Of a DNA stretch of 13,002 nucleotides, positions 1-7,421 are shown piece by piece (the stretch's first letter is position 1; every line of letters begins with the position of its first letter). The translations under genes and the position numbers were made by a program. Below the pieces are notes generated by a model. That model made no database searches and was not told the DNA's origin. It was given only the letters and a program-made list of their open reading frames with translations. Origin of the DNA: an uncultured Prevotellaceae bacterium. Lineage in GTDB: Bacteria > Bacteroidota > Bacteroidia > Bacteroidales > Bacteroidaceae. The DNA is taken from positions 1 to 13,002 of the forward strand of contig CALDLA010000055.1 of NCBI GenBank assembly GCA_937898415.1. Direction: 5' to 3'.

Positions 1-59
1 GTGCTCTTTTTTGCGACCTTATCTCAACTATTTTTTAACATGCGAAACTTGAATAAAGA

Positions 60-3000
60 ATGAATACGATGAAACGATATATAATAGCTGCTTTTATGTT
101 GTTGGCTATGGCAGGGAGTGTAAGTGCTGACAATACCTCCATTTTTGCTCTCTCTGAAGGATGGACGAAAGTGACATCCATGCCAACTGCCTCAGAAATG
201 GAGGCCAACTACTATGTTTTTGTTGATGTCACCCGCGACCTCATGTTAGGCATTGCCACGGGCAATCACCAAGGAACCGACCGCAAGGGTATCTATTACC
301 AGACATGCGCTGACCCTACGACGGACTTGAGTAAGCTGTGGTATATTGAAACCAATGGCTCAGGCTATGCGCTCCGCAATGTAAGCTATGCGCCTGTTCA
401 GTTCAATACAGACTACAACGCACATTGGATTTATCGCCCCACAGATATTGCTAATACGAAAGGTGGGGAAAACTCCTATTCCAAACTGAACTTCTACCTG
501 AATAATGGGAAGTTCACGCTTGAGAACAGCCGTGCAGCAGAAAGCTCGGAGAAATACATCGGCCCATGGACCTCAAACGATTTTAATAATGGAGCCGAGT
601 GTGCAGGCAACAAGTCGGATGACAACAAAGGAGAGTTCTATATATATTCCATCCCTCGCTCTTTGGTATTTGCCAACAGGCTTGCTGGCGCAACCAGTGC
701 GTCACCTAAGGATGCTACGATAGCCATCATTAACCCGACATTCGATGACGGCGATGGCGGCAATTGGGGTACTAACAATTATTATGGAGGATGGACAAAA
801 ACAGGTACTGAAGGCAACTTCCAATGCTCCAATGGCATTGTGGAGAGTTGGCACCAGACGGGATTCAAGTTCAGCCAGACCATCAGCGGGTTGCCCAATG
901 GCAATTACACCCTGTCCGTACAACTCACTGACGAGACTTCGAAAGCTTACCTATATGCAAAGAACGCAACAGAGACCGTCACCGTCTTAGCAACCACTCG
1001 TGTTAAAGATGATGGTGGAAGCACATACGCCAATATGAAAACAGCTCTTGAAGGTGGCACATACGCGCTGGTCTCGCTTGACATTGAAGTGACCAACGGC
1101 ACGCTGGAGATTGGCATAGAGCCAAGACAGAATGGTAACTGGGTGATTTTCGACACATTCAAACTCACTTATAAGGGAAAGAGTGCCTATCGCACTGCCT
1201 ACGATGACTATTACGAACTGTTGGGAAATGTGGAGCAGCTGAAAGACAACAGTATTTACCAATATATAGACAACAGCGGGGCAAAGACAACATTTGAAAA
1301 CGCTATTAACACGGCTAACAGTACCGTTGAGGCTACTACCGATGTTTCTGCCATCAACACGCAGAAGGCTAACCTCCGTGCTGCCGCCCTCAGCTTTGTA
1401 AGTAGCGTCACCGCAGAGGACGGAAACCCGTTCGACCTGACATTCTTAGCTTCACGCGATGCAGCCGACTGGACGGCTGTGGATGGTGATAATGTTGCAG
1501 GTTACGTGGGCTGGGCTTTGAAGAGCAATCCCACTCCCTACAAATTTGTTGAAGCTTACGAGCAGAACGACCAAGCCGTAGGGCGCACAGGCAACATCCT
1601 TACTCAGACGCTCAGCGACATGCCGTCGGGCTATTACACCGTGGCTCTTTATGGTGCAGCCTGCTTCACCCCCGGCCGTGGTATGACTGAGATAGGTAGT
1701 GCCGGCGACAACAACCGCACCTTCGGTTTTGCCAACAACCAGAAAGTTGGCCTTCCTATTATCCATGCCTCAGAGATTGATGCCCCGACACCTGTTAATG
1801 TCAGCGTCCAACTGACAACCACGGGAACATTGACATACGGCATCAAGAAAGAACAAGCCGGCAGTAACTGGCACGTCGCACAAATCTATACCATCACCTA
1901 CAGCAAGGATCCTGACCTTACCATCTTGAAGGGCGACCGCGATGCGCTCATCTCCGAGGCAAACGGTTTGCTGGCCAGCGACGATGCCAACCTGCTCACT
2001 GAGGCACAGCAAAATGCACTAAGCACCGCCATCAGCACTGCCGAGGCTGCCAATACTTTCGATGCCTTGACAGAAGTGACGATGACCACCCTGCCCACAG
2101 CCATTCAGACAGCCCGACAGCAGATACAACTCGTCAAGGACAACCGCGGGCTGATGCTTGCTGCCCTCGAGCGTTTTGAGAACGACTACAACCTCGCCGA
2201 CGGTACCGACTACCGCCGTGAGACCATGAGTGCCGACGCATGGGCAACACTCATCACTAAGGTGAACGACGTCAGCGAAGCCCTCGACAATGTGAGCCTC
2301 GCAGCTGAATATGGCACACGTTGCGATGCCCTCGTCTCCCAGATGGACGCCACCGACGCCTCCCTCCGCCTCTTCAAGAGCTACAAGGCGATGGTGGAAG
2401 GCACCACAGCCATTGTGCCCGGCGCGTCAGCGGCGGGAACCGACACCGACACCGACGCCACCGAGCAGACCGCCATCACCGCTCTCAACACAGCCTTCGT
2501 CAACTACGCCCTCGCCCAGGACGACCCCATTAATATGGGTGCCTTTCTCGGCAGCAACCTCGACTTCAGCGCCGCTGAAGGCAGCGCTCTCAATACCGAG
2601 AACAGCAATAACATCCGCGAAGTCAGCGGTTGGGAAGTAGAATATGCCGATGCCGACACATGGGCGGTGCTCCAAACTCACCAAAGCGACAACGACGGAA
2701 AACTTTATATCCGCAAGAACTGGGGTAGCTCAGCTACAACGCTCACCGCTGCCAAAGAAAAGATGCTGCCCGTTGGTAAATACACACTCTCCTTGTCGTG
2801 GAACAGCAATATGGAGAACATGACCAACCGCTCTTCTTTCAAGGTGGGCAATGCTGATGCAACAACTATCGGTGAGAGCGGCAACAAAACGCTCACCTAC
2901 GACTTTGAAGTGACGGGCGCAGCACAACCCTTCGACCTCGTCCTCGGTTTCCAGAAGACAGGAACAGGCAACACCCCCGCCCAGCTTATCGTCGACGATG

Positions 3001-3842
3001 TACTGCTCACCTACACCCAGCCTACCGTCACCCTGGCCGACAGCGGCAATGATGCCGAAGGCAATCCTACGACCATCACCGCCAACGCTGGCAAGACCTG
3101 CAACGTCACCCTCGCTGACCGCACACTCTATAAGGACGGCTCGTGGAACACCCTCTGCCTGCCCTTCTCGATGACGGCCGAGCAGGTGACCGAACAGCTG
3201 GCACCCGACGGACTTATGGAGCTCGACACCGAAGGTTACTATGATGCCAGCGGCAACTGTTACGAGACGACTGGCGAGGGACGTCACATGACCGGCCTCG
3301 ACGGCACCGCCCTCTACCTCTATTTCAAAAATGCCACCGCCATCACCGCCGGCACACCTTATATTATTAAGTGGAACGCCAACAGCGGTGACGACCTCGT
3401 CAATCCCGTCTTCCGCGGCGTCACCGTGACAAACGGTTCTCCCGCCAGAATAGAGAGTAAGGACGGCACCGTCACCTTCAAAGGCACTTACGCCCCCACC
3501 GTCCTCAATGCCGTCTTGACCAACCTCTACCTCGGTACCAACAACACCCTCTACTACCCCGCCGACGATGGCTTAACGGTCAACGCCTTCCGTGCCTACT
3601 TCCAGCTGAGCGAACCAGCTGCCATCACGGCCCGCGAGTTCATCCTCCAATTCGGCGACGAAACGGCGACCTCCCTCCACTCCCTCCACACCCCTCTCCA
3701 TCAACAGGGAGGGGCCGGGGAAGGGTCTTACGACCTCCAGGGTCGCCGCGTCACCAATCTCAATCCACTATCCACGAACCACTATCCACGAACCACCATC
3801 ATCATCCAAAACGGCAAGAAGGTCGTGGTTCCCGCAAAGTAA
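60..3842 (+). CDS. Large secreted multi-jelly-roll protein with Bacteroidales C-terminal tail
   Basis: This 1260-residue protein is exported and probably surface-exposed; no enzymatic domain was recognised. A signal peptide covers residues 1-23 (lysine/arginine near the start, hydrophobic core IIAAFMLLAMAG, cleavage after VSA). Next come an N-terminal domain shared with the protein at 4088-7198 (about 24-215, with YIGPW near its end), a jelly-roll module opening with INPTFDDGDGG (about 224-375), a helical linker (about 376-450), a second jelly-roll (about 458-615), a long alanine-rich helical stretch (about 620-818), a third jelly-roll (about 826-988) and a C-terminal beta domain (about 989-1200) containing LYKDGSWNTLCLPFSM. 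The tail reads YDLQGRRV ... IIIQNGKKVVVPAK. The modules suggest glycan or surface binding, but that is inference. Translation could start at 60 or at the ATG at 69, which gives a more usual signal peptide. The first third looks AT-richer than the rest. No clear Shine-Dalgarno or TAnnTTTG box is visible in the 59 bases upstream. Confidence 0.9.
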   Translation: MNTMKRYIIAAFMLLAMAGSVSADNTSIFALSEGWTKVTSMPTASEMEANYYVFVDVTRDLMLGIATGNHQGTDRKGIYYQTCADPTTDLSKLWYIETNGSGYALRNVSYAPVQFNTDYNAHWIYRPTDIANTKGGENSYSKLNFYLNNGKFTLENSRAAESSEKYIGPWTSNDFNNGAECAGNKSDDNKGEFYIYSIPRSLVFANRLAGATSASPKDATIAIINPTFDDGDGGNWGTNNYYGGWTKTGTEGNFQCSNGIVESWHQTGFKFSQTISGLPNGNYTLSVQLTDETSKAYLYAKNATETVTVLATTRVKDDGGSTYANMKTALEGGTYALVSLDIEVTNGTLEIGIEPRQNGNWVIFDTFKLTYKGKSAYRTAYDDYYELLGNVEQLKDNSIYQYIDNSGAKTTFENAINTANSTVEATTDVSAINTQKANLRAAALSFVSSVTAEDGNPFDLTFLASRDAADWTAVDGDNVAGYVGWALKSNPTPYKFVEAYEQNDQAVGRTGNILTQTLSDMPSGYYTVALYGAACFTPGRGMTEIGSAGDNNRTFGFANNQKVGLPIIHASEIDAPTPVNVSVQLTTTGTLTYGIKKEQAGSNWHVAQIYTITYSKDPDLTILKGDRDALISEANGLLASDDANLLTEAQQNALSTAISTAEAANTFDALTEVTMTTLPTAIQTARQQIQLVKDNRGLMLAALERFENDYNLADGTDYRRETMSADAWATLITKVNDVSEALDNVSLAAEYGTRCDALVSQMDATDASLRLFKSYKAMVEGTTAIVPGASAAGTDTDTDATEQTAITALNTAFVNYALAQDDPINMGAFLGSNLDFSAAEGSALNTENSNNIREVSGWEVEYADADTWAVLQTHQSDNDGKLYIRKNWGSSATTLTAAKEKMLPVGKYTLSLSWNSNMENMTNRSSFKVGNADATTIGESGNKTLTYDFEVTGAAQPFDLVLGFQKTGTGNTPAQLIVDDVLLTYTQPTVTLADSGNDAEGNPTTITANAGKTCNVTLADRTLYKDGSWNTLCLPFSMTAEQVTEQLAPDGLMELDTEGYYDASGNCYETTGEGRHMTGLDGTALYLYFKNATAITAGTPYIIKWNANSGDDLVNPVFRGVTVTNGSPARIESKDGTVTFKGTYAPTVLNAVLTNLYLGTNNTLYYPADDGLTVNAFRAYFQLSEPAAITAREFILQFGDETATSLHSLHTPLHQQGGAGEGSYDLQGRRVTNLNPLSTNHYPRTTIIIQNGKKVVVPAK
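3117..3660 (+). repeat. C-terminal module duplicated in the downstream paralog (copy 1)
   Basis: This segment encodes the C-terminal beta domain of the first secreted protein and is closely similar at nucleotide level to about 6540-7031. Positions 3347-3446 match 6718-6817 without mismatch over 100 nt, including all silent sites. Other long near-identities cover LYKDGSWNTLCLPFSM and VNAFRAYFQLSEP. Copy 1 holds about 18 extra residues after MELDT (roughly 3231-3293) that copy 2 lacks. Confidence 0.85.
3672..3726 (+). repeat. GC-rich low-complexity insert in the C-terminal linker
   Basis: Between the C-terminal beta domain and the YDLQGRRV tail, the DNA becomes a C-rich run with two exact 9-nt copies of TCCCTCCAC (3672-3680, 3681-3689). 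A C-run then faces a G-run (cccctctcc at 3691-3699, agggagggg at 3706-3714, 7 of 9 pairing), followed by more G-runs. It encodes a non-domain linker (SLHSLHTPLHQQGGAGEG). The paralog has different sequence here. It resembles C-run/G-run elements found between genes in Bacteroidales, here read through in frame. Confidence 0.6.
3765..3796 (+). repeat. 14-nt (2 x 7) tandem repeat in the C-terminal tail linker
   Basis: The unit CCACTATCCACGAA occurs twice in direct succession (3765-3778, 3779-3792) and is followed by CCAC. Each unit is two related heptamers, CCACTAT and CCACGAA. It lies between the YDLQGRRV motif and the final IIIQNGKKV motif, the same place where the paralog carries a different heptamer repeat. 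Confidence 0.75.
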
Positions 3843-3899
3843 GTTATGTCCCGCATGATATAAAGGAAATAGCAGAAATACATTTCAAGAGAACATTAT

Positions 3900-4076
3900 A
3901 TGAAAAAGCAATATCAGTCTCCATCAGTCATGGTCTACAGCATGCAAGACGTCACCATGAACAACGGCAGCATCTATACCAATACTGGTTTCACTAATGG
4001 CGACATGGGCAAGACGAACGACATCGCCCGCGGCCGAGACGCCATCTTTTGGAGTGATGATGATTTCGACAATTAA
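3900..4076 (+). CDS. 58-aa small peptide of Bacteroidales MKKxYxxPxxxV type
   Basis: A short open frame fills most of the gap between the two large secreted-protein genes. It starts with MKKQYQSPSVMVYSMQDVTM, continues through a Gly/Asn/Thr-rich middle and ends with an acidic aromatic tail, FWSDDDFDN. It has no hydrophobic signal core, no cysteine and no membrane segment. Short peptides with the same layout (MKK-x-Y-x-x-P-x-x-x-V start, low-complexity middle, acidic or aromatic end) recur in Prevotella and Bacteroides genomes, as I recall them; I know of no assigned function. The frame begins 57 bases after the upstream stop and ends 11 bases before the next ATG, so the three genes are probably co-transcribed. 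No strong Shine-Dalgarno precedes it, which is normal for this phylum. Its coding status rests on codon-like composition, position and family resemblance. Confidence 0.7.
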   Translation: MKKQYQSPSVMVYSMQDVTMNNGSIYTNTGFTNGDMGKTNDIARGRDAIFWSDDDFDN

Positions 4077-4087
4077 GTAGCTGACAC

Positions 4088-7000
4088 ATGAAGAAGACCA
4101 TGCGCCTCATGGTGGCTCTGCTCGTCTGGACAGCAGCCACGCTGTCGGCCCTGGCTGCCGACTACACTACGTTCCTCACCACCGCCCGCGGCTTCACTGA
4201 AGTAACCACCCTCGACGGCATCGTCAGCGATCCGTCGCAGTGCTACCTCCTCACGGCGGCCGAGGACCTGACGCTCTTCGTGGGCATCGGACGCTACGAG
4301 GAAAAGCCCTCGTGGGCCGGCGACGACACCAAAGCCCTGCGCTACCGCCAAACGGGCGACCCGGTGGCCGACCTATCGAACTTCTTCACCATAGAAAAAG
4401 CCGGCGACTACATCGGCCTGCGCAACCTGCGCCTCAATGCTAGCCTCTTCCAGACGCATGACAATGCCGGCTATATGTATGTACTCACCTACACCGAGCC
4501 CACCATGAGCGACTGGTGCTACCTGAAGCCCACTTGGCATCCCTCAACTCTCAACTCTCAACTCTCAACTAACGAAGGCTACTGGCTCTTCGAGAGCGGC
4601 AAGTACCCGATGTCGTCTAACAACTGGGCTTGCGGCTACCTCGGCCCGTGGAACAAGCTGGTGAAGGCCGACGAGCCGATAGCCCTGAACCGCCGCAACA
4701 CCGCCGGCGACGAGGCTGGCCACTACCGTCTGTGGCGCATCAGCCGCGACGACCTGCAGCGCGCCCAACAGGCCATCAGCAATAGCCAGCCCGCCGACAT
4801 GACGTGGAAGATACAGAATCCCTCGTTCGAGCTGGGCGAGACTGGATGGACGCTCAACGGCAAGAATCCCGAGGGCAACAAGGAGTTCACCGCCCGCGAC
4901 TACGGCATGAGCGGCAAGCAGGGCCAGCTGCTGATGAACGCCTACCAGTGGTGGGCTCAGTCGCTCAGCGTCAGCCAGACCGTCACGGGACTGCCCGCCG
5001 GAGAGTACGACCTCTCGGGCGTCGTCGCCACCTGGCAGGGACGCACCGTCAGTCTCTCGGCAAACGGCAGCACCGTCAGCCAGTCGGGACAGGGCGACGG
5101 CACGGGCATCCGCGTCACCACTCACGTCACCGTCGGCACCGACGGTCGCCTCACCATCACCTGTGGCAGCACCGCTCAGTGGTGGGTGGCTGGCCACGAG
5201 GGCGAGACGCAGACCTTTTTCAAGCTCGACGACGTGCAGCTCAGTTGCACCTCGCTTGCCCTCGATGCGATGGCCGTGCCCCTGCCCAACAACGAGATGC
5301 GGCTCGTGCCCGGCCAGTGGTACTACTACGAGACCGATTACAGCACCGAGTTCCAACTCATAGGCCCCGTTGCCGACATCGTCTATACCACCGACGGCAG
5401 CGTGTCCTGTAGTTCTGCTACGGGAGCCGCCGCCTCCCGCACCATGACACTTCCCGTAGGTCGTACCTATTTCAAGACCTCTGCTAACAATGCCACCCTC
5501 GTCATCATGCCCTACCGCAACGTCGAGGAAGGCACGTTTACGGCCGTGGCCCTCAATGTCGACGGACTGCCCAACAAGATTGCCACCTACGACCTCAACC
5601 CCGACGGTCCTGGACGTGACGGTACGCTGAAGATCAGCCAATATCTCGCCTCCAAGGGCTACGACTTCATCGGCTGTTCCGAGGACTTCAACTATAACGG
5701 CGCCCTGATGGAAAGCCTCAACGGCTATTCCTGCGGCACCATCCGCAACACGCTCAGCGCTGGGGACTTAGACTACTGGCAGCTCATTCAGGGAAAGATT
5801 CATGTAGACACCGACGGTCTGAACCTCCTCTGGAAAAACAGCAAGATCAGCGCCACCGGCGAGAGTTGGACGGGCTGGTGGGACACCGAGAGCACCGACG
5901 GCAATCAGTATGTGGAAAAAGGCTACCGATACTATAACGTGACCATCGACGGACGTGCAAGCATCGACGTCTTCATCCTCCACATGGATGCCGGCGACAC
6001 CAACGCAACATGGTCGCGAGAGTCGCAGTGGCGCCAGCTCGCCGATGCCATCAACAGCAGCGACCACACCCGCGGCAAGCTCATCATCGGCGACACCAAC
6101 AGCCGCTACACCCGCGAGAATGTCATCACCAACTTCTTTAGCCGCCTCAGCAGCGACTTCACCGCAAACGACGTCTGGGTGGAGAAGTACCGCAACGGCA
6201 TCTACCCCACCACCGACATGGACAACCTCGCCGACCAAAGTGACATAGACAACTACTCCAACTACGAGATCGTCGACAAGATTATCTGTATCAACCCCAA
6301 GACTGCCAACACCGTCAGGCTCACCCCGCAGACGTTCAGCATCCAGCATGACTACACCTACGGCTATGTCGACGGCACCGCTGACACCACGCCGCTGGGC
6401 GACCACCATCCCGTCGTCGTACAGTTCAAGTGGCAGCTCTCTGCCGACGTCACGCCAACGGCGATTACTCTTGCCGACGCTTCTGACAACACCACCGCCA
6501 TCAGCAATGCCAATGGTGTGCTGGCCAATGTCACCCTGCAGGGCCGTACCCTCTATAAGGACGGCTCATGGAACACCCTCTGCCTGCCGTTCTCGATGAC
6601 GACCGAGCAGGTGGCTGCACAGCTGGCCCCCACTGCCCTCATGGAACTCGACACGAAGGAATCCGGCCTCGACGGCACCACCCTCTACCTCTACTTCAAA
6701 GACGCCACCGCCATCAACGCCGGCACACCTTATATTATTAAGTGGAACGCCAACAGCGGTGACGACCTCGTCAATCCCGTCTTCCGCGGCGTCACCGTGA
6801 CAAACGGTTCTCCCGCCGAAATAGAGAGTGAGGACGGCGCGGTCACCTTCAAGGGCACCTACGCTCCCGCCGCTCTCAACGCCGTCTCGACCAACCTCTA
6901 CCTCGGCACCAACAACACCCTCTACTACCCTGCTGCCGACGGCTTCAAGGTCAACGCCTTCCGTGCCTACTTCCAGCTGAGCGAACCAACTGCCAACACG

Positions 7001-7198
7001 GCCCGCGAGTTCATCCTCCGATTCGGCGACGAAACGACAGGTTTTACTGAAGGAAGAGGGAAGAAGGAAGATGTAAGAAGCAAAAGTGGATACTACAACC
7101 TCCAAGGCCGCCGCGTCACCAATCTCACTCCACACTCCACACTCCACACTCCACGAACAATAATCATCCAAAACGGCAAGAAGGTCATCACCCACTAA
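4088..7198 (+). CDS. Secreted EEP-superfamily phosphodiesterase/nuclease with jelly-roll module
   Basis: This 1036-residue exported protein is a paralog of the one at 60-3842 but carries an enzyme. The signal peptide is residues 1-23 (MKKTMRLMVALLVWTAATLSALA). Next are the shared N-terminal domain (about 24-238, with YLGPW), a jelly-roll starting at NPSFELGETGW (about 240-390), a small beta segment (about 391-483) and an EEP domain (about 484-783). The EEP motifs are LNVDGLP (Asn490), CSEDF (Glu532), LHMDAG (His632), IIGDTN (Asp669, Asn671), VDKI (Asp730) and GDHHPV (Asp772, His773). These match the metal-binding and catalytic residues of DNase I-like and bacterial sphingomyelinase-like enzymes, so a metal-dependent phosphoester hydrolase is likely; nucleic acid, phospholipid and other phosphodiesters cannot be told apart. 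The shared C-terminal beta domain (about 785-985) and YYNLQGRRV ... IIIQNGKKV tail follow. Two heptamer repeats lie inside the frame. It starts 11 bases after the small peptide gene. Confidence 0.9.
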   Translation: MKKTMRLMVALLVWTAATLSALAADYTTFLTTARGFTEVTTLDGIVSDPSQCYLLTAAEDLTLFVGIGRYEEKPSWAGDDTKALRYRQTGDPVADLSNFFTIEKAGDYIGLRNLRLNASLFQTHDNAGYMYVLTYTEPTMSDWCYLKPTWHPSTLNSQLSTNEGYWLFESGKYPMSSNNWACGYLGPWNKLVKADEPIALNRRNTAGDEAGHYRLWRISRDDLQRAQQAISNSQPADMTWKIQNPSFELGETGWTLNGKNPEGNKEFTARDYGMSGKQGQLLMNAYQWWAQSLSVSQTVTGLPAGEYDLSGVVATWQGRTVSLSANGSTVSQSGQGDGTGIRVTTHVTVGTDGRLTITCGSTAQWWVAGHEGETQTFFKLDDVQLSCTSLALDAMAVPLPNNEMRLVPGQWYYYETDYSTEFQLIGPVADIVYTTDGSVSCSSATGAAASRTMTLPVGRTYFKTSANNATLVIMPYRNVEEGTFTAVALNVDGLPNKIATYDLNPDGPGRDGTLKISQYLASKGYDFIGCSEDFNYNGALMESLNGYSCGTIRNTLSAGDLDYWQLIQGKIHVDTDGLNLLWKNSKISATGESWTGWWDTESTDGNQYVEKGYRYYNVTIDGRASIDVFILHMDAGDTNATWSRESQWRQLADAINSSDHTRGKLIIGDTNSRYTRENVITNFFSRLSSDFTANDVWVEKYRNGIYPTTDMDNLADQSDIDNYSNYEIVDKIICINPKTANTVRLTPQTFSIQHDYTYGYVDGTADTTPLGDHHPVVVQFKWQLSADVTPTAITLADASDNTTAISNANGVLANVTLQGRTLYKDGSWNTLCLPFSMTTEQVAAQLAPTALMELDTKESGLDGTTLYLYFKDATAINAGTPYIIKWNANSGDDLVNPVFRGVTVTNGSPAEIESEDGAVTFKGTYAPAALNAVSTNLYLGTNNTLYYPAADGFKVNAFRAYFQLSEPTANTAREFILRFGDETTGFTEGRGKKEDVRSKSGYYNLQGRRVTNLTPHSTLHTPRTIIIQNGKKVITH
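4543..4570 (+). repeat. Heptanucleotide simple repeat (CTCAACT)4 inside coding sequence
   Basis: Four perfect consecutive copies of CTCAACT are present (4543-4549, 4550-4556, 4557-4563, 4564-4570). They encode STLNSQLST in a loop of the shared N-terminal domain, about residues 152-161 of the EEP protein. The paralog has no such repeat at this place. Seven is not a multiple of three, so gain or loss of one unit would shift the frame upstream of every functional domain. Confidence 0.9.
6540..7031 (+). repeat. C-terminal module duplicated from the upstream paralog (copy 2)
   Basis: This segment encodes the C-terminal beta domain of the EEP protein and is the counterpart of about 3117-3660. Positions 6718-6817 equal 3347-3446 exactly. 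The copy is shorter by about 18 residues after MELDT. The mosaic of identical and diverged blocks fits recombination between the copies. Confidence 0.85.
7126..7154 (+). repeat. Heptanucleotide repeat (CACACTC)n in the C-terminal tail linker
   Basis: A perfect period-7 tract of about four units (full CACACTC copies at 7131-7137, 7138-7144, 7145-7151, with partial units either side) encodes HSTLHTP. It sits between YYNLQGRRV and the terminal IIIQNGKKV motif. A one-unit change would replace the last 15 or so residues of the protein. Confidence 0.9.
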
Positions 7199-7272
7199 GC
7201 GTATAGTGGCGGGTTTCGGCGCTTTTAATTGCACAAAAATTAGGTAATATCAAAATAAAGTTTAATGTTTCA

Positions 7273-7301
7273 GGGCGCAGCACCGCAAGGCGGCTGCGCC
7301 C
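7273..7301 (+). terminator. GC-rich hairpin after the secreted-protein cluster
   Basis: A perfect 9-bp stem pairs GGGCGCAGC (7273-7281) with GCTGCGCCC (7293-7301), and a further CGC/GCG pairing (7284-7286, 7290-7292) is possible inside. It lies 75 bases after the stop of the EEP protein and 120 bases before rhaB, in otherwise AT-rich DNA. No T-run follows on either strand, so it is not a canonical intrinsic terminator. It may stabilise an mRNA 3' end or be a regulatory structure. Confidence 0.4.
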
Positions 7302-7311
7302 CAAATATTCC

Positions 7312-7394
7312 GCGTAAATCAAAAATAAAGGTAAGAAAATCATATTGTCATGCTATGCGCACGGATTTCTTCCTATCTTTGCAGGCGTAAATCA
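7312..7394 (+). promoter_or_regulatory. Probable rhaB promoter with flanking direct repeats
   Basis: TATCTTTG at 7374-7381 fits the Bacteroidota -7 box (TAnnTTTG), 41 bases before the rhaB ATG. No TTTG lies at the usual 19-21 base spacing upstream; the nearest TTG (7345-7347) is too far. The promoter may therefore need an activator. The 10-mer GCGTAAATCA occurs at 7312-7321 and at 7385-7394, upstream of and just past the -7 box. A second pair, ATCAAA(A)ATAAAG, begins at 7249 and 7318. These are candidate sites for a rhamnose-responsive regulator; none is encoded in the window. Confidence 0.5.
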
Positions 7395-7421
7395 GAAACT
7401 GCTAATCACACCTATACAAAC

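Noticed and set aside
3720..3842. Confirmed type IX secretion C-terminal domain
   Set aside because: The YDLQGRRV ... NGKKV tail recalls such domains, but no secretion-system gene is in view and the tail also occurs in species where its role is not established.
4565..5641. 358-residue open frame on the - strand
   Set aside because: It is antisense to the EEP protein gene, with Val/Gly/Ala-rich composition typical of shadow frames and no recognisable motif.
5768..6409. 213-residue open frame on the - strand
   Set aside because: It is opposite the catalytic part of the EEP domain; Val/Gly/Ala-rich with no motif, hence a shadow.
7197..7230. Intrinsic terminator with AAGCG/CGCTT stem after the EEP protein gene
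   Set aside because: The stem is only 5 bp with a loop of about 18 bases and a short interrupted T-tract, too weak to call.
7350..7421. Upstream extension of rhaB (24 extra residues from the ATG at 7350)
   Set aside because: The added residues do not resemble the family N-terminus and overlap the TATCTTTG promoter box; the ATG at 7422 fits.
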